Positions 10,134 through 20,406 are shown, counted from the first letter of the stretch. The stretch is 64,000 nt of DNA from Lunularia cruciata (GCA_948567375.1 OX419755.1:69196944-69260943); one strand, 5' to 3'. Made by a program: numbers and translations. Notes: generated by a model not told the origin, from the letters alone.

Positions 10134-11180
10134 CAAGCCAAGGCTCACAATCCAGGTCAAACAGTTTAGGTCCATAGCCTGACCTAACACCTTACGCCTA
10201 GATGCCTCTGACACTGCTGGAACAGCGGTAATACCAGTACAAAAACCCATCACCCGCTCTCTCTCATCAGCATTGGGCTCCACCAATTGCTGTAACTATG
10301 AGTCCCAAACAAGTCTAGGTCCTCCCTCTCAAAAAGCATGAGAGCCTGGGAAACTCATGAGTGTGGGAAATGCGGCTCTAGGTTGTCCAACTAGGTTCAC
10401 CACTGCCATAGGTGACCTATCAGCCACTACTACTGTCTGAGACTGACGCCCAACGTCCAAGATATCATCAACAAGAATGTGGTCCAATCACTGAATCCCA
10501 TCATAAGCATGTTGTAGAACCTCTCTGGGTAAGAGGTTTGTCCACCAAAGACAAAGACAATGAGCCCGTGATCCCACTCTGGTTGCATCTAACAATACAG
10601 CAGGTCCTATCCAAGAATGGACCTGATGTGTACTCACCACCACTCTAGTGCAAGAATCACCCATCAAAGGAACGTTCTCCAAAAGGTAAGCTAGAGAAAC
10701 GGACTGATGAACCTGGAGATGTCATAATATCCGTAACATCTCCCAAAACACACCAGAACGAGGATTTTGAAGACCCAAATTGCGGCCCGCACGTGTATGT
10801 CCCTAACATGGCTATCCAGAAATCACCAAGTGAATAGGCCCATGTCTTTCTAGGTCATGCGCCCCCAGTAAGGAAATGTCTGATGGTAGGGCCTTTTGGT
10901 AACCTCTAACTGCTGACATCGGTAATAACTCCGGATACCGATAGGCCAAGTGTGCCACATGATGTAGAGAGACTCGCCTAGCAGTCTCATCCTTCTCTAC
11001 ATACAAGTACCTCTGTACTCGTATACCCGCCTGTAACACCGCAGCTAGTCCGGTGCTAATCCCACCAAACAACTCCAATAGGCATATCCCCTCTACTAGA
11101 TATTGCCAAGCAATGAGTGTGGTATCCAGAGGTGTCAAAGCAATTGCCTCTAGAGGCTCATCCTCACACTCATCTCTTGA
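10134..11180 (-). pseudogene. Captured DNMT3-like cytosine-C5 DNA methyltransferase domain in C1
   Basis: The domain would transfer a methyl group from S-adenosylmethionine to cytosine C5 in DNA. On the minus strand the motifs come in canonical order: motif I LELFGGISTGL (11045-11081); an acidic ribose-binding region YLYVEKDE (about 10995-11018); motif IV GPIHLVISG then stop-P-C-stop (10803-10814), the remains of WPCQ; motif VI LLENVPLMGD (ENV at 10671-10679); motif VIII DATRVGSRAHC (about 10545-10580); and motif X-like SRRKVLGQAMDLNCLTWI (about 10150-10205). The FGGISTGL form, LVI.G.PC and the DA..V..RAH segment resemble DNMT3 rather than DNMT1. The order differs from plant DRM, where the motifs are rearranged. 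It sits between protease and RT on the same strand. In C1 the W and Q codons of motif IV are TAG stops, so this copy is dead. Assignment is by motif pattern only. Confidence 0.8.
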
Positions 11181-11199
11181 TGGTACGAAGGCTCCATTC

Positions 11200-11960
11200 C
11201 AAGCCTATTGCACCAACTGATCTGCATGTTGCTGCAATGCCTCCTCTGAACTCCACAATGGAACATCCAAAGTGGATGGAACAATCCCACTTGTACTCCA
11301 AAGCCAAGTGATCTCCTCTGGTATTGGAGTATGCTCTGCATGGGCATTCCCCTCCAACAAGTCACCAGGCCAAGTCACTGCACCACTAAAAGCTAAAACT
11401 GATGATGCCATGGTCTCAGACTGTAGTGAGCCAAGACTGCCACTACTGAAGCATACTGGTAGGCAACATACCCGTCCTTCACCAGACAGCCAACCAGGTC
11501 TATAAGAGGTTGTCTCCTCCCAATAGTCAATGTTGAAACCCATGGAGTATAACACTGCTCCCCCAACTAGCACATCATATGACTCAGCTGTTGTCGCAAT
11601 AGCCTGAGCTCTCACTACCAAGCTATCAGTTGGATGACCAGGCTGAACTTGGACAACAAGCTCCCTACGTGTGATGTACTGTGTCGAACCACCACCTAGA
11701 GATGTCTGGATCTGAAATGGACACCTCTCACATTGGTCTTCCGTAACTCCAGACCGACAACTGCAGCCTTCCCCAACATAAGAGGCTGCACACCAGAGTC
11801 TAACAAGACTCTTTGTGGTGTATAGACCTTCCTTAAAGGTACCACCAAACAAAAAATCCCCCTCTGGTTATCCAATAGGACAACATCAGGTGTAAATCGC
11901 ACTCTCTCAAAGGCCGGTCTAGCTGGCAACTCTTCTAGTCTAGCCGCTGCTGCCTACCAT
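11200..11960 (-). pseudogene. C1 aspartic protease region
   Basis: Minus-strand frames give VLLDSGVQPLMLGKAAV (near 11760-11800), an aspartic protease active site with DSG, preceded by FERVRFTPDVVLLDNQRG. A second conserved block, SYDVLVGGAVLYSMGFNIDYW (near 11520-11590), corresponds to the C-terminal flap and ILG-type motif of retropepsins. The region then runs into the methyltransferase through a linker ending EDEPLEAIALTPLDT. In C2 the protease core is deleted at the right junction of element D. Confidence 0.75.
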
Positions 11961-12539
11961 AAACCATTGGTCGCTAAACGGATCCTATGCTCCTCAACCA
12001 AGTCAGCTCCACTACCAACCACCTTTGCTCTAGTAGTAGGAATTGCACCATCCCTACTCTCACACAACGTGGCAACCAACCGGAATATTGGGGCTGGGTC
12101 AACTCCCAATGTAAACATATCATTGGCCGAAAACAAAGGACGCCGCATAATCAGCAGAGCCGCCCATAACATCATGCTAGACTCAATCTGTGTAGTAGCA
12201 GGTGGCTGACTAGCAGGTAGTCCATCATGTACTCCATCACCACCTACCACACCTGCACTAGGACATCTAGGAACCATGGATGTTGTCTGCAATGCCTCAG
12301 ATAGCGTGAAAGATTGGGGAAGTCTAACCTGTCTCCCAACCTCTCCTCTCTATGGGTCCAACTCCACTGATGCTCCTCTAGGCTCTGGAGCACGTACTAC
12401 ACTCCTAGTCATTGCTGTAGATGCATCCACCTGTGCTGCTCCGCACATGAAGTCCAAAGCATCTCTATCACCAGCATATGAGGTGGAAGCCTCAACACCC
12501 AAATCTGATCTCCTCTGAGCAATAGCCATACTAGCCAAT

Positions 12540-14060
12540 CTCTACTCCAACTGCTCAATCCGAGAAGCCATAGCTATGTCAGAAGTAAGAGCAGGTACTA
12601 CACCCCTACTAGGTGTAGATCCTCTACCACCACCTCTACCACCTCGTCCTCCATGAACTAGAGCTCCTCTACTACCTGCCATAGCAACTCTACCACTCCG
12701 TTATGCCGGGTGTAGGTCAAAACACCAATCACTAGTGTGACCAAATCTATGGTAATGCTCACATTGCCTCTGTGCTGGTTGTGATGCACCAGAGGTATCA
12801 GGTCCGCTGCCTTGAGTACACTCTCTCCTATGGTGAGGTCCACCACAAGTCCAACAAGCAACACCACCACTCACTAGCTACTGCTAACCCAAAAATGAGG
12901 ATAAGGGTCTAACTCCACTAGGCCCTCCACTCGCTCCATAGGATCTGTGCTGTCCACCCTGTCCTCAAAAACCAATTAGGCGTGGTGCACTCTACTACAC
13001 TCTAGAAGAAGTCACAGCCATGGATGAGGTCTCTCTACCAAATCCAGATGTCACCACTCTCTCCTCCACCATGTTGAGCTCAATACGCTCAGCCAAACCA
13101 AAGACTACTGCCAAAGTGGGCGAAGTAGCCTGCAACAACATAGCATCATGAACTCTACGTTGTAACTCCCTATCCAGTATCCCATACCAAAATTGGACTG
13201 CTTGGGTTTACTTCCTGAGTGAAACTGATCAGCCACCTCATGCAAGTGTATGCCTTCCGTTGGAACTCCTACAAGCTCCTCAGCTTGACAATCCGCACTC
13301 CCTGGTAGTTCTGCCTCAAACATAGGAAGAACTCCACCATGGGGTTAAACCCCGGTAACACACCACCTCCTGCAGCGGTACCTCCACTTGTAGTAGCACT
13401 ATCTCCAGCTAGTGCACCTCCACTAGCTCCACCCACACTACTTGAGCTAGAACTCGTAGGTACAGCCGATTTACTCCTGGCCACCGAGCCTGAAATGATG
13501 GAGACATAGTGTGGAGACCAATACTGTCTCCATAACTCAATCTCCTCCAGATAAGCTCTCTTGAACTCATGGTAGTCATCCATCGGTGGACCCTCCAAGT
13601 GTTGGAACAACCTCTTCCATGCCATGAAGGGTCTGAACAAAGTCAGGTTCCGCATCTGCTGCAGATCACACCAACTGTCAAACTCATGGATGAAGTCATC
13701 CAACTCAATGGTACCCACTATACCAAAGAAATGCCTAGGGCCTTTGGAGGCCCCATAGATCTTGTCCATGTCCCACAACAATAGTGCGGACACACCGAGT
13801 GCACTCTCAACTGAATCAGCTCCTATGTCAAACTCCAACTCAGAGTCAATCTCCTCCCTCACTAGGACCTGAGATACAGGCTGATACCAAGCACCACTCC
13901 AAATAAACCCACTACGTACTGCAGAGCTAACTCCTCTGGAATCTCCAAAGAACTCCGTCGTGACAAAGTAACCACAAAGCAAACCCAAACCACCAACTGC
14001 AACCGCAAGTGCCCCACCAAGTGCCAACACCACCACGTGCCAACACCAACTAAGCACCAC
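12540..14060 (-). pseudogene. C1 gag with zinc knuckles
   Basis: The main gag frame (14060-13269) contains IELDDFIHEFDSWCDLQQM, LTLFRPFMAWKRLFQHLEGP and YHEFKRAYLEEIELWRQYW, typical of a Gypsy capsid with aromatic and acidic helices. A Ser/Gly-rich low-complexity stretch follows (13370-13450). Downstream, near 12700-12870, two cysteine-rich motifs are seen (CWTCGGPHHRRE and CEHYHRFGHTSDWC), consistent with CCHC-type nucleocapsid knuckles. Frames are broken between the blocks. The first residues of the long frame are hydrophobic, but nothing supports a membrane role. Confidence 0.75.
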
Positions 14061-15447
14061 CCACTAATGTAACTCTAACCAAGATAACTACACTAGAGGA
14101 AAGGGCAACCTGTAACCTGCCATCATAACATGCACTCTCACGGTCTGCAGGTCATCACTTCTTGCCTCACCGGAGAGAAACAAAGGTAGTCTGACTGGTC
14201 ATCACTCTAGCCTCACCACCGAGAGCACACCAGAGCACCAATGCTCAAAAGTCAGGGCACCTCACACAAACGTGGTGCACAAACAGGAAGCGGAGAATGG
14301 AGGGGGTCCAATCACAAGAAATCTCAACAAAAACCCTCCATCTCATAACACAACACAAGACTGACTCTACCACCATTTGGCATTTGACATAAGAGAAGTT
14401 TGTATCTAAGTCCTAAGCTACCAGGATCACCAAGAATGGGATCAAACTCCTCTCCTAGCCAAAGCTACATGTGTATAGATAATTATGGCATAGTCACTAG
14501 GACAACAAGTGAGGGTGTACCTGTTGGCTAGGGCACCAATCTAGGAACAAGAGATCTAGGAGTCAAACCCTGTTGTGCACAATCTAGCAGGAAAGGCAGA
14601 TTTTTTCAACCAATGACCAAGATCTACTCTAAACTAGCTACCCTCACGCCAGCAAGCTGGCTTGCTGGCCCTTCTAGGCCTTTGTAGCCCACAACTCTAT
14701 GCCTCGAAGCCTCTAAATGCCCAAATGAGGCCTTTCTTGTTGCCACTTCAAACCTCTTCCAAAATTGGCAAAAATTGGCAAAACTTCTCCAAATCTACGA
14801 AAGTCCTCAAAACTAGCAAAACTCCTCCAAATCTAGCCAAAATCTGATGTAAATCCCAGCCAAAATCTGACATAAACCCTAAAGTTGGCTATCCGCCAAA
14901 TCCCTTGCTAACTTTCCACTCTCCAAATCTGCAAAAGTCCTGCAAACTAGCAAAACTCCTCCAAATCTGCCAAAAAGCGAAACTCCTCCAAATCTGGCCA
15001 AAATCTGACATAAATCCCAACCAAAATCTGACATAAAATCTGATGTAAACCCTAAAGTTGGCTGTCTACCGAATCCCCCGCTAACTTTCCACTCGAGCCA
15101 AATTGACAACACGTGTTTTTCCAAATCACAAATTCATGAGAAGAGCTTCCCAACTCCACCTTCAATTTGACTTTCTGAGCCCAACTTGTAGCAAATTGGT
15201 CTTGCTTTCACCTCTTGAGCTCAAAATCACAACCACTACTTGAAATTTGCTCCTTCTTTGCTCAAAATTTGGCCAGCGCTTCCGCACACCGTCCGCCTAA
15301 CTGCCAAATCTGCATCAATTGAACGAGCTTCTGCACACTAGGGAAACATTGAACTTGAATCAAGCTACCAACAATCCACCAAGCTTGGAGATACCACCAA
15401 CACTCAAAGTTCCTGTACCCAATTTCCCCTTGACTTCACTTCTTTGA
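14061..15447 (-). other. C1 untranslated leader
   Basis: No coding frame is seen between the 5' LTR and gag. The stretch contains many CCAAAATCTGACATAAA-type units and a tandem duplication of about 173 bp: the block beginning AAAGTTGGCT occurs at 14881 and again at 15054. The matching leader of C2 (43315-44487) has a single copy. Confidence 0.6.
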
Positions 15448-15898
15448 TGTAATCAGATTGCTTACCACTCTCAACTCAACACAACTCAGATCAGTACTTG
15501 ATCTGTCACTCTATAAATTGCCAACAACTAGGCATTGATTACAGTCAAGCCACACCCTTTCAAGCATAGAGAATCCATGTGACACTTGCCGGCTTCTGTC
15601 CACCATAGCCAGGAACTCGAAGGCTCAACATCAAAGAAGTGAGCTCTTTGGAGCTCACTTCGAAACTATACCCCCTGGACTCGAGCTGGCTCTGAAACCC
15701 TAACGGTCCCGCTGATGGCACACTCAACAGTGCAAACGGTGCAAAGTGACGGTGGGCCCTACCATGAAGTCAGTACCCTGAACACAAAATCTAACCGTCG
15801 AAAAATAGTCTTGAAGAAACTACTGAAATAACTCTAACTACTATCACTTGAACTCCAGTGTCTAAGCATCTAGATGCGGCACTACAAATGGCGTGACA
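15448..15898 (-). repeat. 5' LTR of C1
   Basis: Matches the terminal sequence of C2 at 44488-44939 and the core of the C2 3' terminal repeat at 18727-19176. On the minus strand it starts TGTCACGCCATTTGTAG and ends near GATTACA. Its outer end is at the same place as in C2, which fixes the family terminus. It includes a TATA-like CTATAAATTGCC on the plus strand near 15511. Confidence 0.8.
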
Positions 15899-16834
15899 CC
15901 ATTGATAGAGAGGATGTGCAAAAGATTACCTTTTGCACAAGGTATGGGCATTTTGAATAGAAATGTCTACCTTTTCGGCTCACTAATGCTTTGGCAATCT
16001 TCATGCATCACTTGTTGAATTGGCTATTGGATTAGTATGTGATGATATTCTTGGATGATATTTTAATCCATGGCAAGACAGAGGCAAAACATATGAATCA
16101 CATGCAAGAAATCTTAAGACTCCTTCTACATCAATGGAAGTTTTATTACAAGAAGTCAAAGTGTGCTTTTTGGCATAACAAAGTTACCTTCTTGGGTCAT
16201 AAGGTCTCATCAAAAGGGATCAAGATGTAAGAGAAGAAAATCAAGGCCATTATTGATTAGCCTACCCTAAAGGATGCCATAGAAGTGTGTGCATTTAATC
16301 AATTTGTAAGTTTTTACTAATAATTCATCCACTACTATGCTCATGTGACCATACCATTGATTGATCTCTTGAGAAAGACCTCAAGCTTTCAATGGACCAC
16401 CCAACATAAAGAAGCATTCAAGAAGATAAAGCATATGGTGTCTTCAAGATCTATTCTTCAATCATATGATCCTCATTTAACTTGTGTGGTTAATCTTGAT
16501 GCTTCTAACTTGATATTTCCACCTTGTCTTTCTTGTTTCCAAGTTGAAACCCTTTGTTTCTAACCCATCTTCCTTTTCTACTTGTGTCCAACCCCCTCCT
16601 CCTCTTTTCCCTATCAATGATGATTAGGAGTATAAATTTGATCATATGCTTGCACATTGCAGCATTCAATATTACCACCAACAACATACTCCATGAAAAG
16701 TCTTTCGGAAAGAGTATCTTCTTCATGATACTTCTTAAGAGCCTCTTTCTCATCTCCACAATGAAAAAATTGCTATTTAGGATTTTGAAGCTTTCCTTGT
16801 GACAAGGATGTTACCAACTAGTAGTGGAAGAATA
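15899..16834 (+). pseudogene. Chromovirus fragment F: RT piece fused to element 3' end
   Basis: Begins inside RT (IDREDVQKITFCTRYGHFE), includes the catalytic box FLDD (16045-16056) and the thumb (KCAFWHNKVTFLGHKVSSKGIKM), with several stops. At about 16511 the frame jumps from VVNLDASNL (RNase H) to sequence matching the post-integrase part of G near 41836. About 1.6 kb, covering most of RNase H and all of integrase, has been deleted compared with G. The remains of a chromodomain-like end lead to the polypurine tract before 16835. C1 cut the left side of F. Confidence 0.8.
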
Positions 16835-17306
16835 TGCAACAATATGGAGTTTACAAAAAAGTTTGTTGAGACCAATGAAGGAGCAAATAGAAGCTTCCTA
16901 GAAGCATTTAGGAAGCTTCTTAGGACCTTCAAGTATTTAATAATGTGTATGCCAAATGACAACTTATATGAGGAAGCTTCTTGGCTAGCTTAGTTTGCAT
17001 GCCAAGTAGGTGGCTTCTAGAAGGAAGCCTCTTGGGAAGTTTTCCTAATTAGCTTAGCTTGCATGCTAAGTAGATGACTTCTAAAAGGAAGCTTTTCAAG
17101 AAGCTTCCTGGTTAACTTAGTTTGCACTCTAAGAATGTAGCATTTAGGAAACTTCTTGAGAAGTTTCTCAAGAGCTTTGTATGTTCTCTATAAACACCAA
17201 AGCCCAAGCTCATGCTAGACATTCAAAGTTTCCCTCATTTAGGAGTCCTAGTGTGATCTTTCACTCCAATATTCCATTCTCCTATTTCTCCCCTTGATCT
17301 TTTACA
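16835..17306 (+). repeat. 3' LTR of chromovirus F
   Basis: Starts TGCAACAATATGGAG after a purine-rich tract and ends CTTTTACA, like the G LTRs. It is about 472 bp, longer and more diverged than the 426-bp LTRs of G and H, and is rich in GAAGCTTC units. Confidence 0.82.
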
Positions 17307-17654
17307 AGAATGAAAGACTAGAGTGAAAGATCACATTGAGGCTCTCAAGTGAGGGAAACCATAAATGCCTAGTATGATCTTGGGCTTTGGTATTTATAGG
17401 GAAACATACAAGGCTTTTGGGAAACTTCCTCGTAAAAGCAATTTATTTGGAGTGCAAGTTAAGTTAGTTAGGAAGTTTCCTTCTAGAAGCTGCCTAGTTG
17501 GGATGCAAGTTAATCTAAACAAGAAGCTACCTACTTGGTATACACATTACTTGATATTTGGAAGGTACCAAGCTATTTCTAAAATATTCTTTGAATTTCT
17601 TGGCTAATTTGGCCTATTTGATAAATCATTAGCCTCTACTAACTCATAAAAAAA
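17307..17654 (-). repeat. Truncated inverted chromovirus LTR
   Basis: This is the reverse of the F/G/H LTR (AAGATCACATTGAGG, then GGTATTTATAGG, then repeated GAAGC blocks). It directly abuts the F LTR end and lacks both of its own ends. It is a remnant of another insertion of the family. Confidence 0.7.
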
Positions 17655-18190
17655 TTATGGTGTGTTGGAAGAAGGTTCCTCACTTAGGTGAGATGTTTTC
17701 ATTAGAAAAGGAGTATATAAAGGATACATCACTTGACTCCAAAGGAACTTTAAAGGAAAATGTGTTGAACTACTTAAAGTGTTATAAAGTGGGAGAAGAA
17801 GACAAAGTGAATGACTATCCCAAAGACCAAGAGGACCACTATACCCTACTTGGACTAAGCCAAGTAAGCCATGTGGAAAGGATTGTTGATCCAAATGATT
17901 GTAAAGACATAGTCATAGCCAAGGAAAGGATTTTGAAGATATCTAAGCATGTGTCTCAAGCCAAACATAAAGATTATGCATCAATATTCCAAGAGTATCA
18001 AGATATATTTTTGGAAGATTGAGCAGATGTTTTGGCATTCTATGAAAAATTTGGGAGCATCATATTGATTTAGAAGAATGTGCAATACCCATTTTGCAAT
18101 GACAATATTGGGCTCAATCCAAAGTACTCATTATTATTGAATGATAAGAATTAGACAAAAATACCTTAGTGGTGGTATCATCTTCCTTGT
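17655..18190 (+). pseudogene. Degenerate Gypsy element J, left part (protease-RT linker)
   Basis: An open stretch to 18022 contains HKDYASIFQEYQDIFLED. This is the pattern of the segment just before RT in Gypsy pol (D...F..YxDIF), followed by FYEKFG and an acidic H-I-D-L-E-E-C-like part in other frames. It is cut at 18190 by element H. The continuation is at 50322 (SKWDPPIAVILAKKTMKN and then KKYPHPLPFA), so the two halves are one RT. Confidence 0.65.
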
Positions 18191-18556
18191 TGTAAAAGAC
18201 CAAGACCAAGGAGAGAATTAGGAGAATAAAAGATCACATTGGGACACTTGAGTATGGGAAAACCCAAATGCCTAGCATGAGCTTTAGCTTTGGTATTTAA
18301 TGTGAGCATACAAGGCTCTTGAGAAGTTTCTCAAGAAGCTTCTTTCTAGAGGCCGTCTACTTAGCATGCAAGCTAAGCTAGTTGGAAGCTTCTAGAAGCT
18401 TCTTTTTAAAAGCTACCTACTTGGGGTGCAAGCTAAGCTAGCAATGAAGCTTATCAAGAAACTTCCTAGATAATTTTGGAATATTATAGGTTAATTTGAC
18501 ATATTTTCTACTTCATTAGTCCTAACTAACTTTATTGCTAAACTCCATATTATTAC
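18191..18556 (-). repeat. 3' LTR of chromovirus H
   Basis: Plus-strand start TGTAAAAGACC, end TTATTACA. Left flank CTTGT (18186-18190) and right flank CTTAT (50322-50326) form the H target-site duplication with one change. It is 366 bp against 426 bp for the H 5' LTR, so about 60 bp are deleted. It keeps the four-unit GAAnnTTC array at 18385-18402. The next bases (18557-18570) are the polypurine tract on the minus strand (CGGTGGGGGAATA). Confidence 0.85.
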
Positions 18557-18620
18557 ATATTCCCCCACCGCTAGTTGGTGATGTCCTTGTCGCCAATGAA
18601 GCTTCAAACTCCTGGATGGT
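18557..18620 (-). mobile_element. H internal 3' end with polypurine tract
   Basis: On the minus strand this segment ends in CTAGCGGTGGGGGAATA, matching the region before the G 3' LTR. It is cut at about 18620 by C2 and resumes at 44940. The overlap is TGGT(T)/TGGC(C), a likely 4-5 bp duplication with C-to-T change. Confidence 0.75.
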
Positions 18621-19297
18621 TGTTGTGCGTATATACATCACTACACAACATACATCATTGTCAACAGCATACACTATAGAAGCACAACTCACACATAAGT
18701 CATATATAGACTCTAAAGTGCCACAATAATCAGATTGTTTAAAACTCTCAAATACACTCAACTCAGATCAGTAATTACTCTGTCACTCTATAAATTGCCA
18801 ACAAGTGGGCACTAATTACAATCAAGCCACACCCACTCTAGCTAAGAGAATCTAGGTGATGTTTGATGTCCTCTATCCACCATAGCCAGGAACTCGAAGG
18901 CTCAACATCAGAGAAGTGAGCTCTTTGGAGCTGCACTTCAAAAGTATACCCCTAGACTCAAGCTAGGTCTGCAACCCTAATGGTCCCGCTGATGGCACAC
19001 TTGATGGTGCAAACGGTGCAAAGTAACTATGGGCCCCACCATGAAGTCAATAACCCAAACATGAAATCTGACCGTTGGAAAGTAGTCTCTAAGAAACTGC
19101 TGAAATAACTCTAACTACTATCATTGGAACTCCAATGTCCGAGCAATCTAGATGCAACACTACAAATGGTGTGACAGCTGTCATGCGTATATACATCGTT
19201 ACACAATATACATTGTTGTCAACATCATACACTATAGAAGCACAACTCACACATAAGTCATACATAGACTCTAAAGTGCCACAATCGCCTCCCCTAG
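18621..19297 (-). repeat. C2 3' terminal structure: repeat A, LTR core, repeat A', polypurine tract
   Basis: A block of about 106 bp (18621-18726, GTGCGTATATACATC ... GTGCCACAAT) is followed by the 450-bp LTR core (18727-19176) and a second copy of the block (19177-19285). A purine-rich minus-strand tract (CTAGGGGAGGCG, about 19286-19297) comes next. The 5' LTRs of C1 and C2 contain only the core. The true LTR boundary is therefore uncertain: the polypurine tract places the LTR start at A', while the target site and both 5' copies place termini at TGTCA of the core. Confidence 0.65.
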
Positions 19298-20186
19298 TTG
19301 GCGGTTAGGTCCCTAGACAGCCATCTACTCCAAGTATATGGTATACCCTATGATGGGCAAAGATCAGGAGGCCGGGTGCTATGGAGTCCCATTGTTAGTT
19401 GCTTGTCTACAATCTATACCATATAAAGAATGAACTAGTTATAGGTCAAGTACATCTAGGACATAACCACTATCCTTGAGGAATCATAGTGAAGAGAGGA
19501 GTCATACATGCCATATGCCCTCTCAAACAGCTAACACACTAACATAGTAGCAGCTCCACCATAAGAGCCACATAACATACACCTCAAGCTTGCACATACA
19601 AGTACCAAGCTTGGATCCATAGTACCATCAATGTTTGGGAGGTAGCATGGCACACAATTGTGCACACGATCCTTCCAAACAACACCATCACATCCTTCTA
19701 ACACAAGGACTCCAGATGGCAAAACCTCATGCACTCTCAAGATAGTGCGGCCTATCGAAACATCAAGTGTTGTTGGTGTTATTTGTTGTATATATAGATA
19801 GCGTCTTGGATGAAATTGATAGATTGAGGGTCTATAACCTCCTCCTTGAATGGTAGCATAGCATAAAGTATCTCTATGTTGAGCAATCGCCAAGTTCTCA
19901 AAACCATCGGCATCACTCTCCGAAAGATCTCTGCCTATTGAGAACATGCGCTCATCCATACATCTGTGTCATCCAAGTCCAAAACTACAATAGCATCTTG
20001 ACAAATAGCTACAGGTAAATCTAGATCTTGTCCATAGAGTAGAAAGTAAGGAGAGAAAGATGCTAAGGAGGCTTGCCGGCTGAATCGATAGCCCATGGCC
20101 AACAAAGGTAATTGGAGATCCCAATCTCCCAAGTGGCCTCTTTGCAAACCATACTTTTGCAATCCTCTCTTCACCGTCTGAACCAC
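19298..20186 (-). pseudogene. C2 integrase C-terminus and possible PHD-type finger
   Basis: Minus-strand frames contain SPYFLLYGQDLDLPVAIC and GGGYRPSIYQFHPRRYLYIQ, the integrase tail, then VSIGRTILRVHEVLPSGVLVLEG and CVPCYLPNIDGTMDPS. After these comes LRCMLCGSYGGAATMLVC (about 19533-19585), followed by a stop and LFERAYGMY. CxxC, eleven residues, C, then an LF-ERAYGM tail could be a decayed C4HC3 (PHD) finger, in which the second-pair Cys and the His have been lost. No C1 counterpart exists because C1 is truncated here. The finger call is tentative. Confidence 0.6.
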
Positions 20187-20406
20187 AAATAAAAAAATAA
20201 AAATAAAAAAATAAATACAATATATTAGATTATTATTTTTTGTCATTTTTAGAAAATTGAAAAATAATAAAAAAGAATAAGTACATAATCAGGGATGGAA
20301 GGATTCGAACCTCCGAGTAACAAGATCAAAACCTGCAGCCTTACCACTTGGCGACGCCCCACATCTATTTTATTCTAATAAATCATTATTTTTTTATTTT
20401 TGTCAA
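20187..20406. other. Plastid DNA insertion (NUPT) in the C2 integrase
   Basis: About 220 bp of very AT-rich sequence interrupts the integrase reading. C1 reads GAACCACTCTCTCTACTAATCC at the equivalent place, while C2 reads GAACCAC, the insert, then (AA)TCTCTACTAAGCC. The insert contains a tRNA-Gln(UUG) like the plastid gene, with AT-rich flanks of plastid intergenic type. No long target duplication is visible, which fits end-joining repair rather than transposition. Confidence 0.85.
20290..20361 (-). tRNA. trnQ-UUG: tRNA-Gln(UUG), plastid-derived copy
   Basis: Read on the minus strand the 72 bases start TGGGGCGTCGCCAAGTGG, have the anticodon loop TTTTGAT (anticodon TTG), the T-arm GGAGGTTCGAATCC and end CATCCCTG. 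This is the plastid trnQ-UUG pattern, not the mitochondrial one, whose T-arm and acceptor differ. The anticodon stem still pairs with GU pairs, but the acceptor stem has mismatches at the first and sixth pairs. Some changes, such as CG to CA, look like methylcytosine decay. It is very probably not a working tRNA in the nucleus. Confidence 0.88.

Larger units (their letters stand above)
6929..15898 (-). mobile_element. C1: Ty3/Gypsy retrotransposon carrying a DNA methyltransferase domain
   Basis: The minus strand holds, from right to left, a 5' LTR (15448-15898), a non-coding leader, gag, zinc knuckles, protease, cytosine-C5 methyltransferase, RT, RNase H and integrase. The 3' end is missing because E' sits at 6928. 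All coding parts carry stops and frameshifts but stay collinear. A second copy (C2) with the same order, including the methyltransferase, lies at 18621-44939 in pieces. C1 itself interrupts the RT of chromovirus fragment F, which resumes at 15899 with CCATTGATAGAGAGG. The shared order in two independent insertions shows that the methyltransferase belongs to the element family. Confidence 0.88.

Noticed and set aside
10134-11180. Plant DRM-type methyltransferase or a host gene exon in the element
   Set aside because: DRM has a rearranged motif order, while here motif I comes before IV, VI, VIII and X. The same domain in two independent element copies argues against a chance host exon.
13269-14060. 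Membrane protein suggested by the hydrophobic N-terminus of the long minus-strand frame
   Set aside because: The hydrophobic stretch is from the leader side, before the real gag; the rest is a Gypsy capsid.
20290-20361. Native nuclear or mitochondrial tRNA-Gln
   Set aside because: Sequence, anticodon loop and AT-rich flanks fit plastid trnQ-UUG; the mitochondrial gene has a different acceptor and T-arm, and the acceptor stem here has mismatches.
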